NCBI GenBank assembly: GCA_044224605.1
Contig: JBGAKC010000009.1
Location: 62,001-126,000, forward strand
Origin: UBA7672 sp044224605
GTDB lineage: Bacteria; Pseudomonadota; Alphaproteobacteria; Caulobacterales; Hyphomonadaceae
DNA: 64,000 nt
Direction of reading: 5' to 3'
Shown one piece after another: positions 1 to 8,740 of the stretch. The stretch's first letter is position 1; the number at the start of each line of letters is the position of its first letter. The position numbers and the translations under genes are program-made. The notes under the pieces are model-generated. The model was given only the letters and a program-made list of their open reading frames with translations. It made no database searches and had not been told where the DNA came from.

Positions 1-438
1 CGTGCCGCGGAGTTGGACGTCGTAATTGATGGGTTGGGAGGCGACGTCTTCACGCAGGACAATGTTCACCACCTTGGTGAGGCCGCGCATGTCGAGCTTT
101 GCTGACTGGCCCGTTACGAGTTCAATGCGGATGACGCCTGCCGCGGGCGTGCGCTGGAGCAGGGGCGCGAGGCCGGTCTTGGTTGAGGGACGCTCGCCGT
201 TGATCAACACGTTGCCTGCGGCGCCGCCGAAGCCGCGCACGGCGTCGCCTTCCTGCACGGAGAAGCCCGGAACCTGGTTCACCATTTCCAGCACGTTGCT
301 GGGGTTGTAGCGGGCGAAATAGGCGGGATCGAACACCTGAACCTCGCCGCCGGAGCTGGCCGGGGCCTGTTCCTGGGAAAAGGCTTGTCCTGTGAGCAGT
401 GCGGCAACGCCGACGGCTCCGCTGAAGCGGCGAAACAT
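1..438 (-). CDS. TonB-dependent receptor, N-terminal part (runs off window start)
   Basis: An outer-membrane receptor for TonB-driven uptake; the substrate cannot be told from this part. The reading frame is open from ATG at 438 to base 1 (146 codons). It begins with a signal peptide (MFRRFSGAVGVAALLTGQAF). A plug domain follows, with the stretches NVLEMVNQVPGF, VRGFGGAAGNVLINGERP and RIELVTGQSAK, which match the usual plug order. A GGAGGA Shine-Dalgarno precedes the ATG by about seven bases. The beta-barrel lies outside the window. It is divergent from the peptide symporter gene, so the 266-base gap probably holds both promoters. Confidence 0.85.
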   Translation of the reverse strand, partial: MFRRFSGAVGVAALLTGQAFSQEQAPASSGGEVQVFDPAYFARYNPSNVLEMVNQVPGFSVQEGDAVRGFGGAAGNVLINGERPSTKTGLAPLLQRTPAAGVIRIELVTGQSAKLDMRGLTKVVNIVLREDVASQPINYDVQLRGT

Positions 439-704
439 GCTGACGTCGTCCTCCCGGAGCGTTTCGGCGAGTTAGCGGAAGTTCTTATTGGCCAACAACA
501 ACGGCAGAAGCCTCATGACGGGCTCGTGACCGGCCCGGTTGCTCGAGACCAGTCCGACGCGAGGTAACCCGCGACAAACGGCCCGTCATTGTCGTTTCGG
601 GGCAAATCCTTGCCGAGCCAAGCCGATTCAAGGGCTTGAGCCTGCACGTTGCGCATGTTGATCATCCCCTCGGACCCGCAAAGGGCATTTGGGGCGAGGA
701 CTTC

Positions 705-2570
705 ATGGACATCATTATCCTGATCGGCATCGTGATCACCGTGGTCACGGGCTTTCCGGTCATCCTGCAGCTCCGCAGGCAGCCCAAGGGCCTCCACATC
801 ATCTTCTTCACCGAGATGTGGGAACGGTTCTCCTACTACGGTATGCGGACGATCCTGTTCGTCTACATGACGCAGCACTTCCTCTTCTCCGATGAAGCCG
901 CCTCGGGCCAGTACGGATCCTACACATCGCTGGTCTACCTGCTGCCGCTGATCGGCGGGATGCTGGCTGACCGTTATCTCGGCACGACAAAGGCTGTCGC
1001 TTTCGGCGCACTCCTGCTGGTCGCAGGCCACCTTACCATGGCGGTGGAGCAGGAACCGGCGCGCAACGTGCTCGTCTATCAAGGCCAGCGCTACGACATC
1101 GCGGCTGAAGGCCGGCAGGATGAGCGCAAGGCCTGGGTCGTGGTCGAAGGCCAGCGTTATGAGTTCGGCCCCGCGGAGATCGGGCCAGAAAAGGCGCCGG
1201 GCATGGAGATCAAAGGGTTCAGCGGAAATGCGGCGCTGCCCAACATCATTCCGATCGACAATCCGAAGACAGAGGCCGCCGACGGCTACCAGATGATCGT
1301 CGAGGGCCAGCAGCCCTTCTACATGAGCGCCTTCTTCCTTGCGCTGTCGTTGATCATCATGGGCGTCGGTTTCCTGAAGGCGAACCTCGCTACGCAGGTC
1401 GGCCAGCTCTACACCAAGGATGACCCACGCCGCGATGGCGGCTTCTCGCTCTACTATTACGGGATCAACCTCGGCGCCTTCTGGGCGCAGGTGCTGTGTG
1501 CGCTCGTGGGCGCGAAGATCGGCTGGTGGGCGGGCTTCGGCCTCGCCGGCATCGGCATGCTGCTTGGCTGGCTGGTGTTCGTACGCCGCCGCCTGCTGTT
1601 CTTCACGCCTGGCCCGGCGCAGCTTCCCGCTGAACTCGGACTGCCGCCCAATCCGGAGCTGCTGAAGAAGCCGCTGTTCGGACCGATCAACCGCGAGTGG
1701 CTGATCTATATCTTGGCATTGCTGAGCGTTGGTCTCGTCTGGCTGCTGGTGCAGCGCGAGCCGATCGTCAACACGGCGCTGACCATCGCCTCGTTCGGGA
1801 TGCTGGCGTTCTTCGTCTACTATATGTTCACCAAGGCGACGCTGGCGGAATCGGGCAAGCTGATCCTTGCGCTGATCCTTGTGCTCGCATCCGTCGTGTT
1901 CTTCACGCTGTTCGAACTCGCGGGCTCGGCGTTGTCGCAGTTCTCCGAACGCTCTTCGCAGCTGTGCATCGCCGGAGGTTGCGTAACATCAGGGCAGACG
2001 CAGAGCTTCAACGGCGCCTTCATCCTGATCTTCGCGCCAATCTTCGCGGCGATGTGGACCTGGCTGGGGCGACACAAGAAAGACCCGGGCGACGCGTTCA
2101 AGTTCGCACTAGGTCTGATCCAAGTCGGCGCGGGCTTCCTGGTGCTGGTCTGGGGCGTGCAGTACGCGGATGCAGAGTTCAAGGTTCCGCTGATCTTCCT
2201 CATCCTGCTCTACCTGCTGCACACCACGGGAGAGCTGTTCCTGTCGCCTGTCGGCCTGTCGGCGATGACGAAGCTGACGCCGGCGCCGATCGCAGCGACG
2301 ATGATGGCGACCTGGTATCTCGGCTCCTCGATCGCGCAGGCTGTGCAGGCGCAGATCACCAAGCTGACGGCGCAGGAAACCGTTGGCGGGCAGGTGCTCG
2401 ATCCTGGGCTGGCGCTGAAGACCTATGCCGACGTCTTCACCAATGTCGGCCTCTGGGGCATCGGCATTGGCGTGGCGCTCGGGATCGCGAGTCCGTTCCT
2501 GAACAAGCTCGCGCATCTCAAGGACAGGCCAAGGGGCGACGAGACGCCGGCGCCGCAGGCGGCTGAGTAA
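705..2570 (+). CDS. POT/PTR2 family peptide:H+ symporter
   Basis: A proton-coupled di/tripeptide transporter in the inner membrane. The family signature EMWERFSYYGMR lies at residues 38-49, and the second POT motif appears as GFSLYYYGINLGAF. About a dozen membrane segments are visible. I chose the ATG at 705 (621 aa) because GAGGA lies just upstream; a TTG at 636 would add a poor hydrophilic leader. It is longer than the usual 450-500 aa because residues ~116-206 form a soluble insert between two early TM segments, with a small internal duplication (QGQRYDI / EGQRYEF). It fits the peptidase-rich gene content of the window. Confidence 0.9.
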   Translation: MDIIILIGIVITVVTGFPVILQLRRQPKGLHIIFFTEMWERFSYYGMRTILFVYMTQHFLFSDEAASGQYGSYTSLVYLLPLIGGMLADRYLGTTKAVAFGALLLVAGHLTMAVEQEPARNVLVYQGQRYDIAAEGRQDERKAWVVVEGQRYEFGPAEIGPEKAPGMEIKGFSGNAALPNIIPIDNPKTEAADGYQMIVEGQQPFYMSAFFLALSLIIMGVGFLKANLATQVGQLYTKDDPRRDGGFSLYYYGINLGAFWAQVLCALVGAKIGWWAGFGLAGIGMLLGWLVFVRRRLLFFTPGPAQLPAELGLPPNPELLKKPLFGPINREWLIYILALLSVGLVWLLVQREPIVNTALTIASFGMLAFFVYYMFTKATLAESGKLILALILVLASVVFFTLFELAGSALSQFSERSSQLCIAGGCVTSGQTQSFNGAFILIFAPIFAAMWTWLGRHKKDPGDAFKFALGLIQVGAGFLVLVWGVQYADAEFKVPLIFLILLYLLHTTGELFLSPVGLSAMTKLTPAPIAATMMATWYLGSSIAQAVQAQITKLTAQETVGGQVLDPGLALKTYADVFTNVGLWGIGIGVALGIASPFLNKLAHLKDRPRGDETPAPQAAE

Positions 2571-2588
2571 GAGGCAAGGGGCCGGGGC

Positions 2589-4007
2589 TTAGCCCCCGGC
2601 GCCGCCGACGGTAATCGAGTCGATCTTCAGCGAGGGCTGACCAACGCCCACAGGCACTGACTGGCCGGCCTTCCCGCATGTGCCGACGCCGTCGTCCATT
2701 GCGAAGTCGTTTCCGACCATCGAGATGTTGTTCATCACCGTCGGGCCATGGCCGATCAGCGTCGCGTTCTTGACCGGCGCGCCGACCTTGCCGTTCTCGA
2801 CAAGGTAAGCCTCGGTGCACTGGAACACGAACTGGCCGTTGGTGATATCGACCTGGCCGCCGCCAAAATCGACAGCCCAGATGCCCTTCTTGATGGAACG
2901 AACGATCTCTTCGGGATCGTGGGCGCCGCCGGTCATGAAGGTGTTGGTCATGCGCGGCATTGGGGCGTTTGCGTAGCTTTCGCGGCGTCCATTGCCGGTT
3001 GCGGCGACGCCCATGAGGCGGGAGTTCTGACGGTCTTGCATGTAGCCGACGAGGCGGCCGTCATCGACGAGGATCGTGCGTTGCGTCTGCGTGCCTTCAT
3101 CGTCGAAGGAGAGCGAGCCGCGGCGGTTGGCGATCGTGCCGTCGTCGACGATGGTGACGCCCTTCGCCATCACCTGCTCGCCGATGCGGCCCGAATAGAC
3201 GGACGAGCCCTTGCGGTTAAAGTCCCCTTCGAGGCCGTGGCCCACCGCTTCGTGGAGCAGCACGCCCGTCCAGCCCGGTCCGAGCGCGACTTCCATTTCA
3301 CCCGCGGGAGCGGGGACAGCATCGAGATTGATCTCGGCCTTGCGCAGGGCGCGCTGGGCCAGCGCCTTCCAGCGATCCGGCTGGATCCACTCGTCATAGG
3401 CGGCGCGGCCACCGGCGCCGGCCGATCCGGTTTCGCGGCGGCCTTCTTTTTCAAGCGTGACGGAGATGTTGAGACGGACAAGTGGGCGCGCTTCAGCGAC
3501 GCTTGCGCCGCCGGAACGGACGATCTCGACCGTTGTGCGCGAGCCTGCCAGGGACACGGACACTTGCACGACCCGCGGATCCTGCGCGCGGCACCAGGCG
3601 TCGATCTCGGCGAGTAGGCCAGTCTTGGTGACGAAGTCGGGCGCTGCAGTAGGATCGACGTCCGCATAAAGGCGGCGGTTTACCGGCGTCGGGCCGACGG
3701 CGAGAATGCCAGAGCGGCCACGCTTGGCGGCGGAAGCAGCCGTTGCGGCGCGGCGGAGCGCACCTTCGGAGATTTCGCTGGCATGCGCGTAACCGGTTGT
3801 CTCGCCGGAGACGATGCGGAGACCGAAGCCCTGGCCACTGTCATAGGAAGCTGATTTCAGGCGGCCGTCGTCGAAGAGGAAGGACTCGGAGCGAATGTTC
3901 TCCGCGTAAATCTCGCCGTCCTCGGCGCCGGCCAGCGCTTCGTCGAGAATGCCAGCGGCTTTCGACAATCCGACGCCGGCGCTTTCGATCAGGCTGCGGT
4001 CGGTCAT
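2589..4007 (-). CDS. tldD: Metalloprotease TldD
   Basis: TldD is the catalytic-type partner of PmbA/TldE, a cytosolic zinc protease known to act on unfolded peptides, for example microcin precursors and CcdA. The 472-aa length is normal. The zinc-binding HExxxH motif is intact as HEAVGH at residues 252-257, followed by the conserved GLEGDFNRKGSS. The C-terminal domain contains the conserved QVDITNGQFVFQCTEAYLVE-type region and a GTCGKAGQ stretch. It is convergent with the POT gene, 18 bases apart. No pmbA/tldE is present in the window. Confidence 0.95.
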   Translation of the reverse strand: MTDRSLIESAGVGLSKAAGILDEALAGAEDGEIYAENIRSESFLFDDGRLKSASYDSGQGFGLRIVSGETTGYAHASEISEGALRRAATAASAAKRGRSGILAVGPTPVNRRLYADVDPTAAPDFVTKTGLLAEIDAWCRAQDPRVVQVSVSLAGSRTTVEIVRSGGASVAEARPLVRLNISVTLEKEGRRETGSAGAGGRAAYDEWIQPDRWKALAQRALRKAEINLDAVPAPAGEMEVALGPGWTGVLLHEAVGHGLEGDFNRKGSSVYSGRIGEQVMAKGVTIVDDGTIANRRGSLSFDDEGTQTQRTILVDDGRLVGYMQDRQNSRLMGVAATGNGRRESYANAPMPRMTNTFMTGGAHDPEEIVRSIKKGIWAVDFGGGQVDITNGQFVFQCTEAYLVENGKVGAPVKNATLIGHGPTVMNNISMVGNDFAMDDGVGTCGKAGQSVPVGVGQPSLKIDSITVGGAGG

Positions 4008-4089
4008 GAGGTCACCTCGGCCAAAACTGTCCCTGCCTGCCTAGATAGGGCGGGGCGGGTCGAAATGACAGCGCTGCGGCGGACTGCTT

Positions 4090-4668
4090 TCAGCTCTCCG
4101 CCGGGACAACCGTGAAGCGAGCCATCTGGTCGGCCGCCTGCTTGAATTCCGGGTTCGTCTGCAGCGCCCGACGGAAATCCTCGTAAGCCGACTGGATATC
4201 GCCGAGTTTCTCGTGCGTCAGGCCGCGATTGTAATAGCCGATCGCCTTGGCATCGAGCGAGTCCGTGCCGACCCCCTCATTGAGCGCGACCAGTGCTTCA
4301 GGGTACCGCTTCAGATTATAGAGCGCGGCGCCGAGATTGACCTTGGCTTCCTGAAGCTTGGGCATGACCTCAAGGCTGCGCTGGTAGTCCCACAGGGCGC
4401 GGGTGTTGTTGCCAGCCCGCATGTAGAGGATGCCGCGGTTGGTGTAGGTGGCCGCCCTGTCGCGAGCACTGAGGCGCTCGAGATCCAACGCCTGATCGCA
4501 GACATCCAGCGCCTTGGCGGCCGGAACTCTGCTGAATTCCACGGCCTCATAGCATTCTTTGGCCATGCCTCCCCCGATAACGGTCACGGCGCCCTGCGCA
4601 TACGCCGTAAGAGGGGCGGCGAGCATGGCGATCAGGACCGAAATCCCCAATCGAAACCGGGTGCTCAT
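4090..4668 (-). CDS. Exported TPR-repeat protein
   Basis: A periplasmic protein of 192 aa with a signal peptide (MSTRFRLGISVLIAMLAAPL, cleavage probably after TAYAQ). About three tetratricopeptide repeats follow; recognisable pieces are TYTNRGILYMRAGNNTRAL, VNLGAALYNLKRYPEALVAL and YYNRGLTHEKLGDIQSAYED. TPRs mediate protein-protein contact; the partner is unknown. The start at 4668 is supported by AAGGAG eight bases upstream; an upstream in-frame ATG at 4737 has no such site. It is divergent from the cytochrome oxidase operon, but I see no functional link. Confidence 0.8.
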   Translation of the reverse strand: MSTRFRLGISVLIAMLAAPLTAYAQGAVTVIGGGMAKECYEAVEFSRVPAAKALDVCDQALDLERLSARDRAATYTNRGILYMRAGNNTRALWDYQRSLEVMPKLQEAKVNLGAALYNLKRYPEALVALNEGVGTDSLDAKAIGYYNRGLTHEKLGDIQSAYEDFRRALQTNPEFKQAADQMARFTVVPAES

Positions 4669-4833
4669 CTTCCCAACTCCTTGTGCCTCTGATAGCGACC
4701 TCGCGCCGACCAAATCGAATCGGACCGCCTGCGACACTATGCACCCGGCGGGGCGGATCGGAGTGGTGGCATCGGGCAGGATATCACGTTACAGCCCGGG
4801 TTTCACGCATCTGGCTGGAGGATGTGGACAAAA

Positions 4834-5724
4834 ATGCGCAGCAGGGCTTGGAAATACTGGTCGCTGGGCGTCGCCAGCCTGGTCGCCGGCGGCTCAGCCT
4901 GGGCGAGTCCCATTCAGGGCGGAATTGATTTCCAGCCCTCGGTCACCGAAACCGCCAAGAAAGTGCACGCGTTTCATAACGAGCTGCTGATCATCATCAC
5001 GGTGATCACGCTGTTCGTAACGGCGCTGCTGATGTGGGTGATGATCCGCTACAACAAGCGCTCCAACCCGACGCCGAAGAAGTTCAGCCACAATACGCTG
5101 GTGGAGATCGTCTGGACGGTGGTGCCAGTGCTGATCCTCGTGTGGATCGCTAAAGGTTCGTTCCCGCTGCTCTACGAACAGGACGTGGAGTTCGGCGGCG
5201 CCAAGGTTCCGGAAGCGCAGGTCGTGGACATCAAGGTCCACGGCAACATGTGGTATTGGGACTACATGTACGGCGCCGGCACCGACAACGAATTTACTGT
5301 CGAGTCGCGTATGCTCAAGGCGGGCGACGCCGATCGTCCGCTCAAGCCGGAGCGTGGCGACATAGCTCAGCTCTCGGTCGACTATCCGATGGTTGCCCCA
5401 GCCGGACGTTATATCCGCCTCAAGATCGCAGCGCGTGACGTGATCCACGCTTGGGCGATGCCGCAGTTCATGCTTAAGGTTGATGCTGTTCCGGGCCGCC
5501 TGAACTCGCTCTGGTTCAAGGTTGACGAGCCGGGTGTATACTATGGTCAGTGCTCCGAGCTTTGCGGCAAGGACCACAGCAACATGCCGATCGAGCTGCG
5601 CATTCTGCCGGAAGCCCAGTACAACGAGTGGCTCGTGCAGGCGAAGACGTCGCCTGACGCGGGCAGGGCCTACCTCGACAGCGTGCAGGTTCTGAAACCC
5701 ACGCAAGTCGCTGCGGCGCAATAG
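4834..5724 (+). CDS. ctaC: Cytochrome c oxidase subunit II
   Basis: Subunit II of the aa3-type terminal oxidase. It carries the binuclear CuA centre that accepts electrons from cytochrome c at the periplasmic face. A signal-like segment is followed by two TM helices (NELLIIITVITLFVTALLMW and VEIVWTVVPVLILVWIA). The cupredoxin domain has an upstream His (VIHAWAMPQF) and the full CuA motif CSELCGKDHSNM. An ATG at 4822 abuts GGAGG directly, so the ATG at 4834, twelve bases after it, is the more plausible start (296 aa). First gene of the cox operon. Confidence 0.95.
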   Translation: MRSRAWKYWSLGVASLVAGGSAWASPIQGGIDFQPSVTETAKKVHAFHNELLIIITVITLFVTALLMWVMIRYNKRSNPTPKKFSHNTLVEIVWTVVPVLILVWIAKGSFPLLYEQDVEFGGAKVPEAQVVDIKVHGNMWYWDYMYGAGTDNEFTVESRMLKAGDADRPLKPERGDIAQLSVDYPMVAPAGRYIRLKIAARDVIHAWAMPQFMLKVDAVPGRLNSLWFKVDEPGVYYGQCSELCGKDHSNMPIELRILPEAQYNEWLVQAKTSPDAGRAYLDSVQVLKPTQVAAAQ

Positions 5725-5741
5725 GATCAGGGAGCCGTAAG

Positions 5742-7436
5742 ATGTCGAGCGATACGAAGACAGCCGACCACGGTCACGGACATGACCACGGACATGGGCA
5801 CGGTCACGCCCATGACGACCATGCCCACGATCACCACGATCCGAAGTGGTACAGCCCGGCTCGCTGGCTGTTCTCCACGAACCACAAGGACATCGGCACG
5901 CTTTACCTGGTCTTCGCGATGTGCGCGGGAATCGTCGGTTTCGTGTTCTCGGGCTTCATGCGCGCGGAACTGGCCGAGCCTGGACTTCAGTACTTCAACG
6001 GCACGGCGTTCGGCGGCTTCTTCGGCACCGAACACAACTACAACGTCATCACGACGATGCACGGCCTGATCATGATCTTCTTCATGGTCATGCCCGCCCT
6101 GATCGGCGGCTTCGGCAACTGGTTTGTGCCGCTGATGATCGGCGCGCCGGACATGGCGATGCCGCGCATGAACAACATCTCGTTCTGGTTGCTGCCGGTC
6201 TCGTTCTTCCTGCTGATCCTGTCGATGTTTGTTCCAGGTCCTGCGGGCGCCAACGGCTTCGGCGGCGGCTGGGTGCTCTATCCGCCGCTCTCGAGCGTGA
6301 CGGGCCATCCGGGCCTTGCGATGGATCTCGTCATCTTCTCGCTTCACGTTGCGGGTATCTCGTCCATCCTCGGCGCCATCAACTTCATCGTCACCATCCT
6401 CAACATGCGCGCCCCGGGCATGACGCTGCACAAGATGCCGCTGTTTGCCTGGTCGGTGCTGGTGACGGCGTTCCTGCTTGTTCTCGCGCTCCCCGTCCTC
6501 GCCGGCGCACTGACCATGCTACTGACGGACCGCAACTTCGGCTCGAAGTTCTTCGAGATCTCGGGCGGCGGCGACCCGATCATGTTCCAGCACCTGTTCT
6601 GGTTCTTCGGTCACCCTGAAGTGTACATCATGATCCTGCCTGGCTTCGGCATCATCAGCCACGTCATCTCGACGTTCTCGAAGAAGCCCGTGTTCGGCTA
6701 TCTCGGCATGGCCTACGCCATGGTCGCGATCGGCTTCATCGGCTTCATCGTGTGGGCGCACCACATGTACACGGTCGGCATGAACGTGAACCTGAAGGCC
6801 TACTTCGTAGCCGCCACGATGGTCATTGCGGTTCCGACAGGCATCAAGATCTTCAGCTGGATCGCCACGATGTGGGGCGGCTCCATCGAGTTCAAGGTGC
6901 CGATGCTGTGGGCGATCGGCTTCATTTTCCTGTTCACGGTTGGCGGCGTCACGGGCGTCGTGCTTGCCAACGCTGGCGTCGATCACGCGCTGCACGACAC
7001 TTATTACGTCGTGGCGCACTTCCACTACGTGCTGTCGCTGGGCGCTGTCTTCACGCTGTTCTGCGGCTGGTACTACTGGTTCGAGAAGATGTGGGGCGTG
7101 AAATATAACGGCTTCCTCGGCGGCCTGCACTTCTGGCTGATGTTCATCGGCTCCAACCTGATCTTCTTCCCGCAGCACTTCCTTGGTCTGCAGGGCATGC
7201 CGCGCCGCTATGTGAACTACTCGCCGGCTTTCGAGCAGTGGCATCACTGGTCGACGATCGGCTACTGGGTCGCTGCTGCAGCGACAATCGTGTTCTTCAT
7301 CGGTCTGGTCGAGGCGATGATCCGCCGCCGCAAGGCCGAAGCGAATCCGTGGGGCGAGGGTGCGACGACGCTGGAATGGACACTGTCCTCTCCGCCGCCG
7401 TTCCACCAGTACAACGACCTTCCGCGGTTCAAGTAA
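5742..7436 (+). CDS. ctaD: Cytochrome c oxidase subunit I
   Basis: Catalytic subunit with haem a and the haem a3-CuB site, where O2 is reduced and protons are pumped. It has twelve TM segments. HPEVY, the YAMVAIGFIGFIVWAHHMY region and HDTYYVVAHFHYVLS carry the CuB and haem ligands. It is 564 aa, normal for the family. Residues 10-33 form an unusual leader with 12 His in about 25 residues, alternating with Gly, Asp and Ala, before the conserved core begins at WLFSTNHKDIGTLY. It lies 17 bases after ctaC. Confidence 0.97.
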   Translation: MSSDTKTADHGHGHDHGHGHGHAHDDHAHDHHDPKWYSPARWLFSTNHKDIGTLYLVFAMCAGIVGFVFSGFMRAELAEPGLQYFNGTAFGGFFGTEHNYNVITTMHGLIMIFFMVMPALIGGFGNWFVPLMIGAPDMAMPRMNNISFWLLPVSFFLLILSMFVPGPAGANGFGGGWVLYPPLSSVTGHPGLAMDLVIFSLHVAGISSILGAINFIVTILNMRAPGMTLHKMPLFAWSVLVTAFLLVLALPVLAGALTMLLTDRNFGSKFFEISGGGDPIMFQHLFWFFGHPEVYIMILPGFGIISHVISTFSKKPVFGYLGMAYAMVAIGFIGFIVWAHHMYTVGMNVNLKAYFVAATMVIAVPTGIKIFSWIATMWGGSIEFKVPMLWAIGFIFLFTVGGVTGVVLANAGVDHALHDTYYVVAHFHYVLSLGAVFTLFCGWYYWFEKMWGVKYNGFLGGLHFWLMFIGSNLIFFPQHFLGLQGMPRRYVNYSPAFEQWHHWSTIGYWVAAAATIVFFIGLVEAMIRRRKAEANPWGEGATTLEWTLSSPPPFHQYNDLPRFK

Positions 7437-7445
7437 TAGGGCGAA

Positions 7446-7475
7446 TGCAGCCCGGGCCCCACGGTCCGGGCTGCA
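7446..7475 (+). promoter_or_regulatory. Intercistronic hairpin between ctaD and ctaB
   Basis: A perfect 10-bp inverted repeat, TGCAGCCCGG and CCGGGCTGCA, is separated by a ten-base loop and fills most of the 51-base ctaD-ctaB gap. No U-run follows, so it is more likely a partial attenuator or a 3'-end stabiliser of the ctaCD message than a full terminator. Its role is inferred from position. Confidence 0.6.
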
Positions 7476-7487
7476 GCGCAAAACCAG

Positions 7488-8453
7488 ATGTCTGACGCGA
7501 GCCTCATCAGCACGCCCACCGTGACCTCCCAGGCTTCCACCAGCCAGGCGAGCGCGATGGACTATGTGCGCCTGATGAAGCCGCGCGTGATGGCGCTGGT
7601 GGTGTTTACGGCGCTTGCCGGCCTGATCGCCGCCCCGGTCGACATGCCCCCCTTCGCCGCTGCGATCTCCGTGTTCGCGCTGGCGCTCGGCTCGGGCGCA
7701 GCCGGCGCGCTCAATATGTGGTATGATGCGGATATTGACGCGCTGATGGCGCGCACGGTCGGCCGCCCGGTTCCCGCCGGCCTCATTGCACGGGAAGAGG
7801 CGCTCTCGTTCGGCCTCATCATGTCGGCGATTTCCGTCACGCTGATGGCTCTTGCCGCGACGCCGCTTGCCGCCGCTCTGCTGGCTTTCTCGATCTTCTT
7901 CTACGCCGTCGTCTACACGATGTGGCTTAAGCGTTCGACGGCGCAGAACATCGTGATCGGCGGCGCCGCGGGCGCCTTCCCGCCGGTGATCGGCTGGGCC
8001 GCCGCCACGGGTAATGCGCCCGCCGACGCCTGGATCCTCTTCGGCCTCATCTTCCTCTGGACGCCGCCGCACTTCTGGGCGCTGTCGCTTTGGACTTCGA
8101 AGGAATACGCCCGGGCTGGCGTGCCGATGCTGCCGGTCACGCGCGGCGCCAGGGAAACCCGTCTCCAGATCCTGCTTTACACGCTGATCGTCGCGCCCTT
8201 CGGTCTCGCGCCGGTGATCACGGGTCTTGGCGGCATGATCTATCTTGTCGTGGCCGCGCTCGGCGGCGGCGCTTTCCTCTGGTTCGCCCTCCGCGTGTTC
8301 ATGAGCCGCGCGGGCGATGCAGACGCTCCCGCCGACATGCGCCATGCCAAAGCGATGTTCGGCGTGTCCATCCTCTACCTGTTCGCCCTGTTCGCCGCGC
8401 TGCTGGTCGAACACGTTCTTCCGCTGCACTTCGCTGTCGGAGGGGGTGCATGA
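7488..8453 (+). CDS. ctaB: Protohaem IX farnesyltransferase (haem O synthase)
   Basis: Inner-membrane UbiA-family prenyltransferase that adds a farnesyl group to haem b to make haem O, the precursor of haem A for this oxidase. The NxxxDxxxD prenyl-diphosphate motif is present in NMWYDADIDALMARTVGRP, and the second acidic region appears around SLWTSKEYARAGVPMLPV. It is 321 aa with about nine TM helices. The stop codon overlaps the start of the next small gene. No ctaA (haem A synthase) is present in the window. Confidence 0.95.
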   Translation: MSDASLISTPTVTSQASTSQASAMDYVRLMKPRVMALVVFTALAGLIAAPVDMPPFAAAISVFALALGSGAAGALNMWYDADIDALMARTVGRPVPAGLIAREEALSFGLIMSAISVTLMALAATPLAAALLAFSIFFYAVVYTMWLKRSTAQNIVIGGAAGAFPPVIGWAAATGNAPADAWILFGLIFLWTPPHFWALSLWTSKEYARAGVPMLPVTRGARETRLQILLYTLIVAPFGLAPVITGLGGMIYLVVAALGGGAFLWFALRVFMSRAGDADAPADMRHAKAMFGVSILYLFALFAALLVEHVLPLHFAVGGGA

Positions 8454-8740
8454 TGCTGGACAAGGGTCAGATCACGGACTGGGAAGGCGAACCTGAAGGC
8501 AGCGCCGCTCCGAAAGCGGCGGCCCCGGCCGAGCCAACTCGTGGCGGAATCTCCGGCGCCATTTTCGACAGCCGTGAAGCCATTCCGACCGGCGAATTCG
8601 TCAAGGTTACGCCCGAGCAGGCAAAGGCCCGCAGGCGTCGCGGCCAGTGGATCGCGCTGGCGCTGTTCGCCTTCGTCATCGTGCTGTTCACGCTGACCAT
8701 GACGAAGATGGGCGCCCAGGTTCTGGTGCGCGACCTATGA
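8450..8740 (+). CDS. Small single-TM protein of the cox operon (CoxF-like)
   Basis: A 96-aa protein with a hydrophilic, Ala/Pro-rich N-terminus, a basic stretch (KARRRRGQW) and one C-terminal TM helix (WIALALFAFVIVLFTLTM). Alphaproteobacterial cox operons commonly carry a short gene of this type (often named coxF) between ctaB and ctaG; the placement here is the same. It starts at an ATG overlapping the ctaB stop and ends in an ATGA overlap with ctaG, so translation is probably coupled. The role is presumably assembly-related but unknown. The family match rests on position and topology only. Confidence 0.7.
   Translation: MMLDKGQITDWEGEPEGSAAPKAAAPAEPTRGGISGAIFDSREAIPTGEFVKVTPEQAKARRRRGQWIALALFAFVIVLFTLTMTKMGAQVLVRDL

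Noticed and set aside
6519..8429. 636-codon open frame on the minus strand
   Set aside because: Antisense to ctaD and ctaB, which have certain identities; composition is Arg/His/Asp-rich noise.
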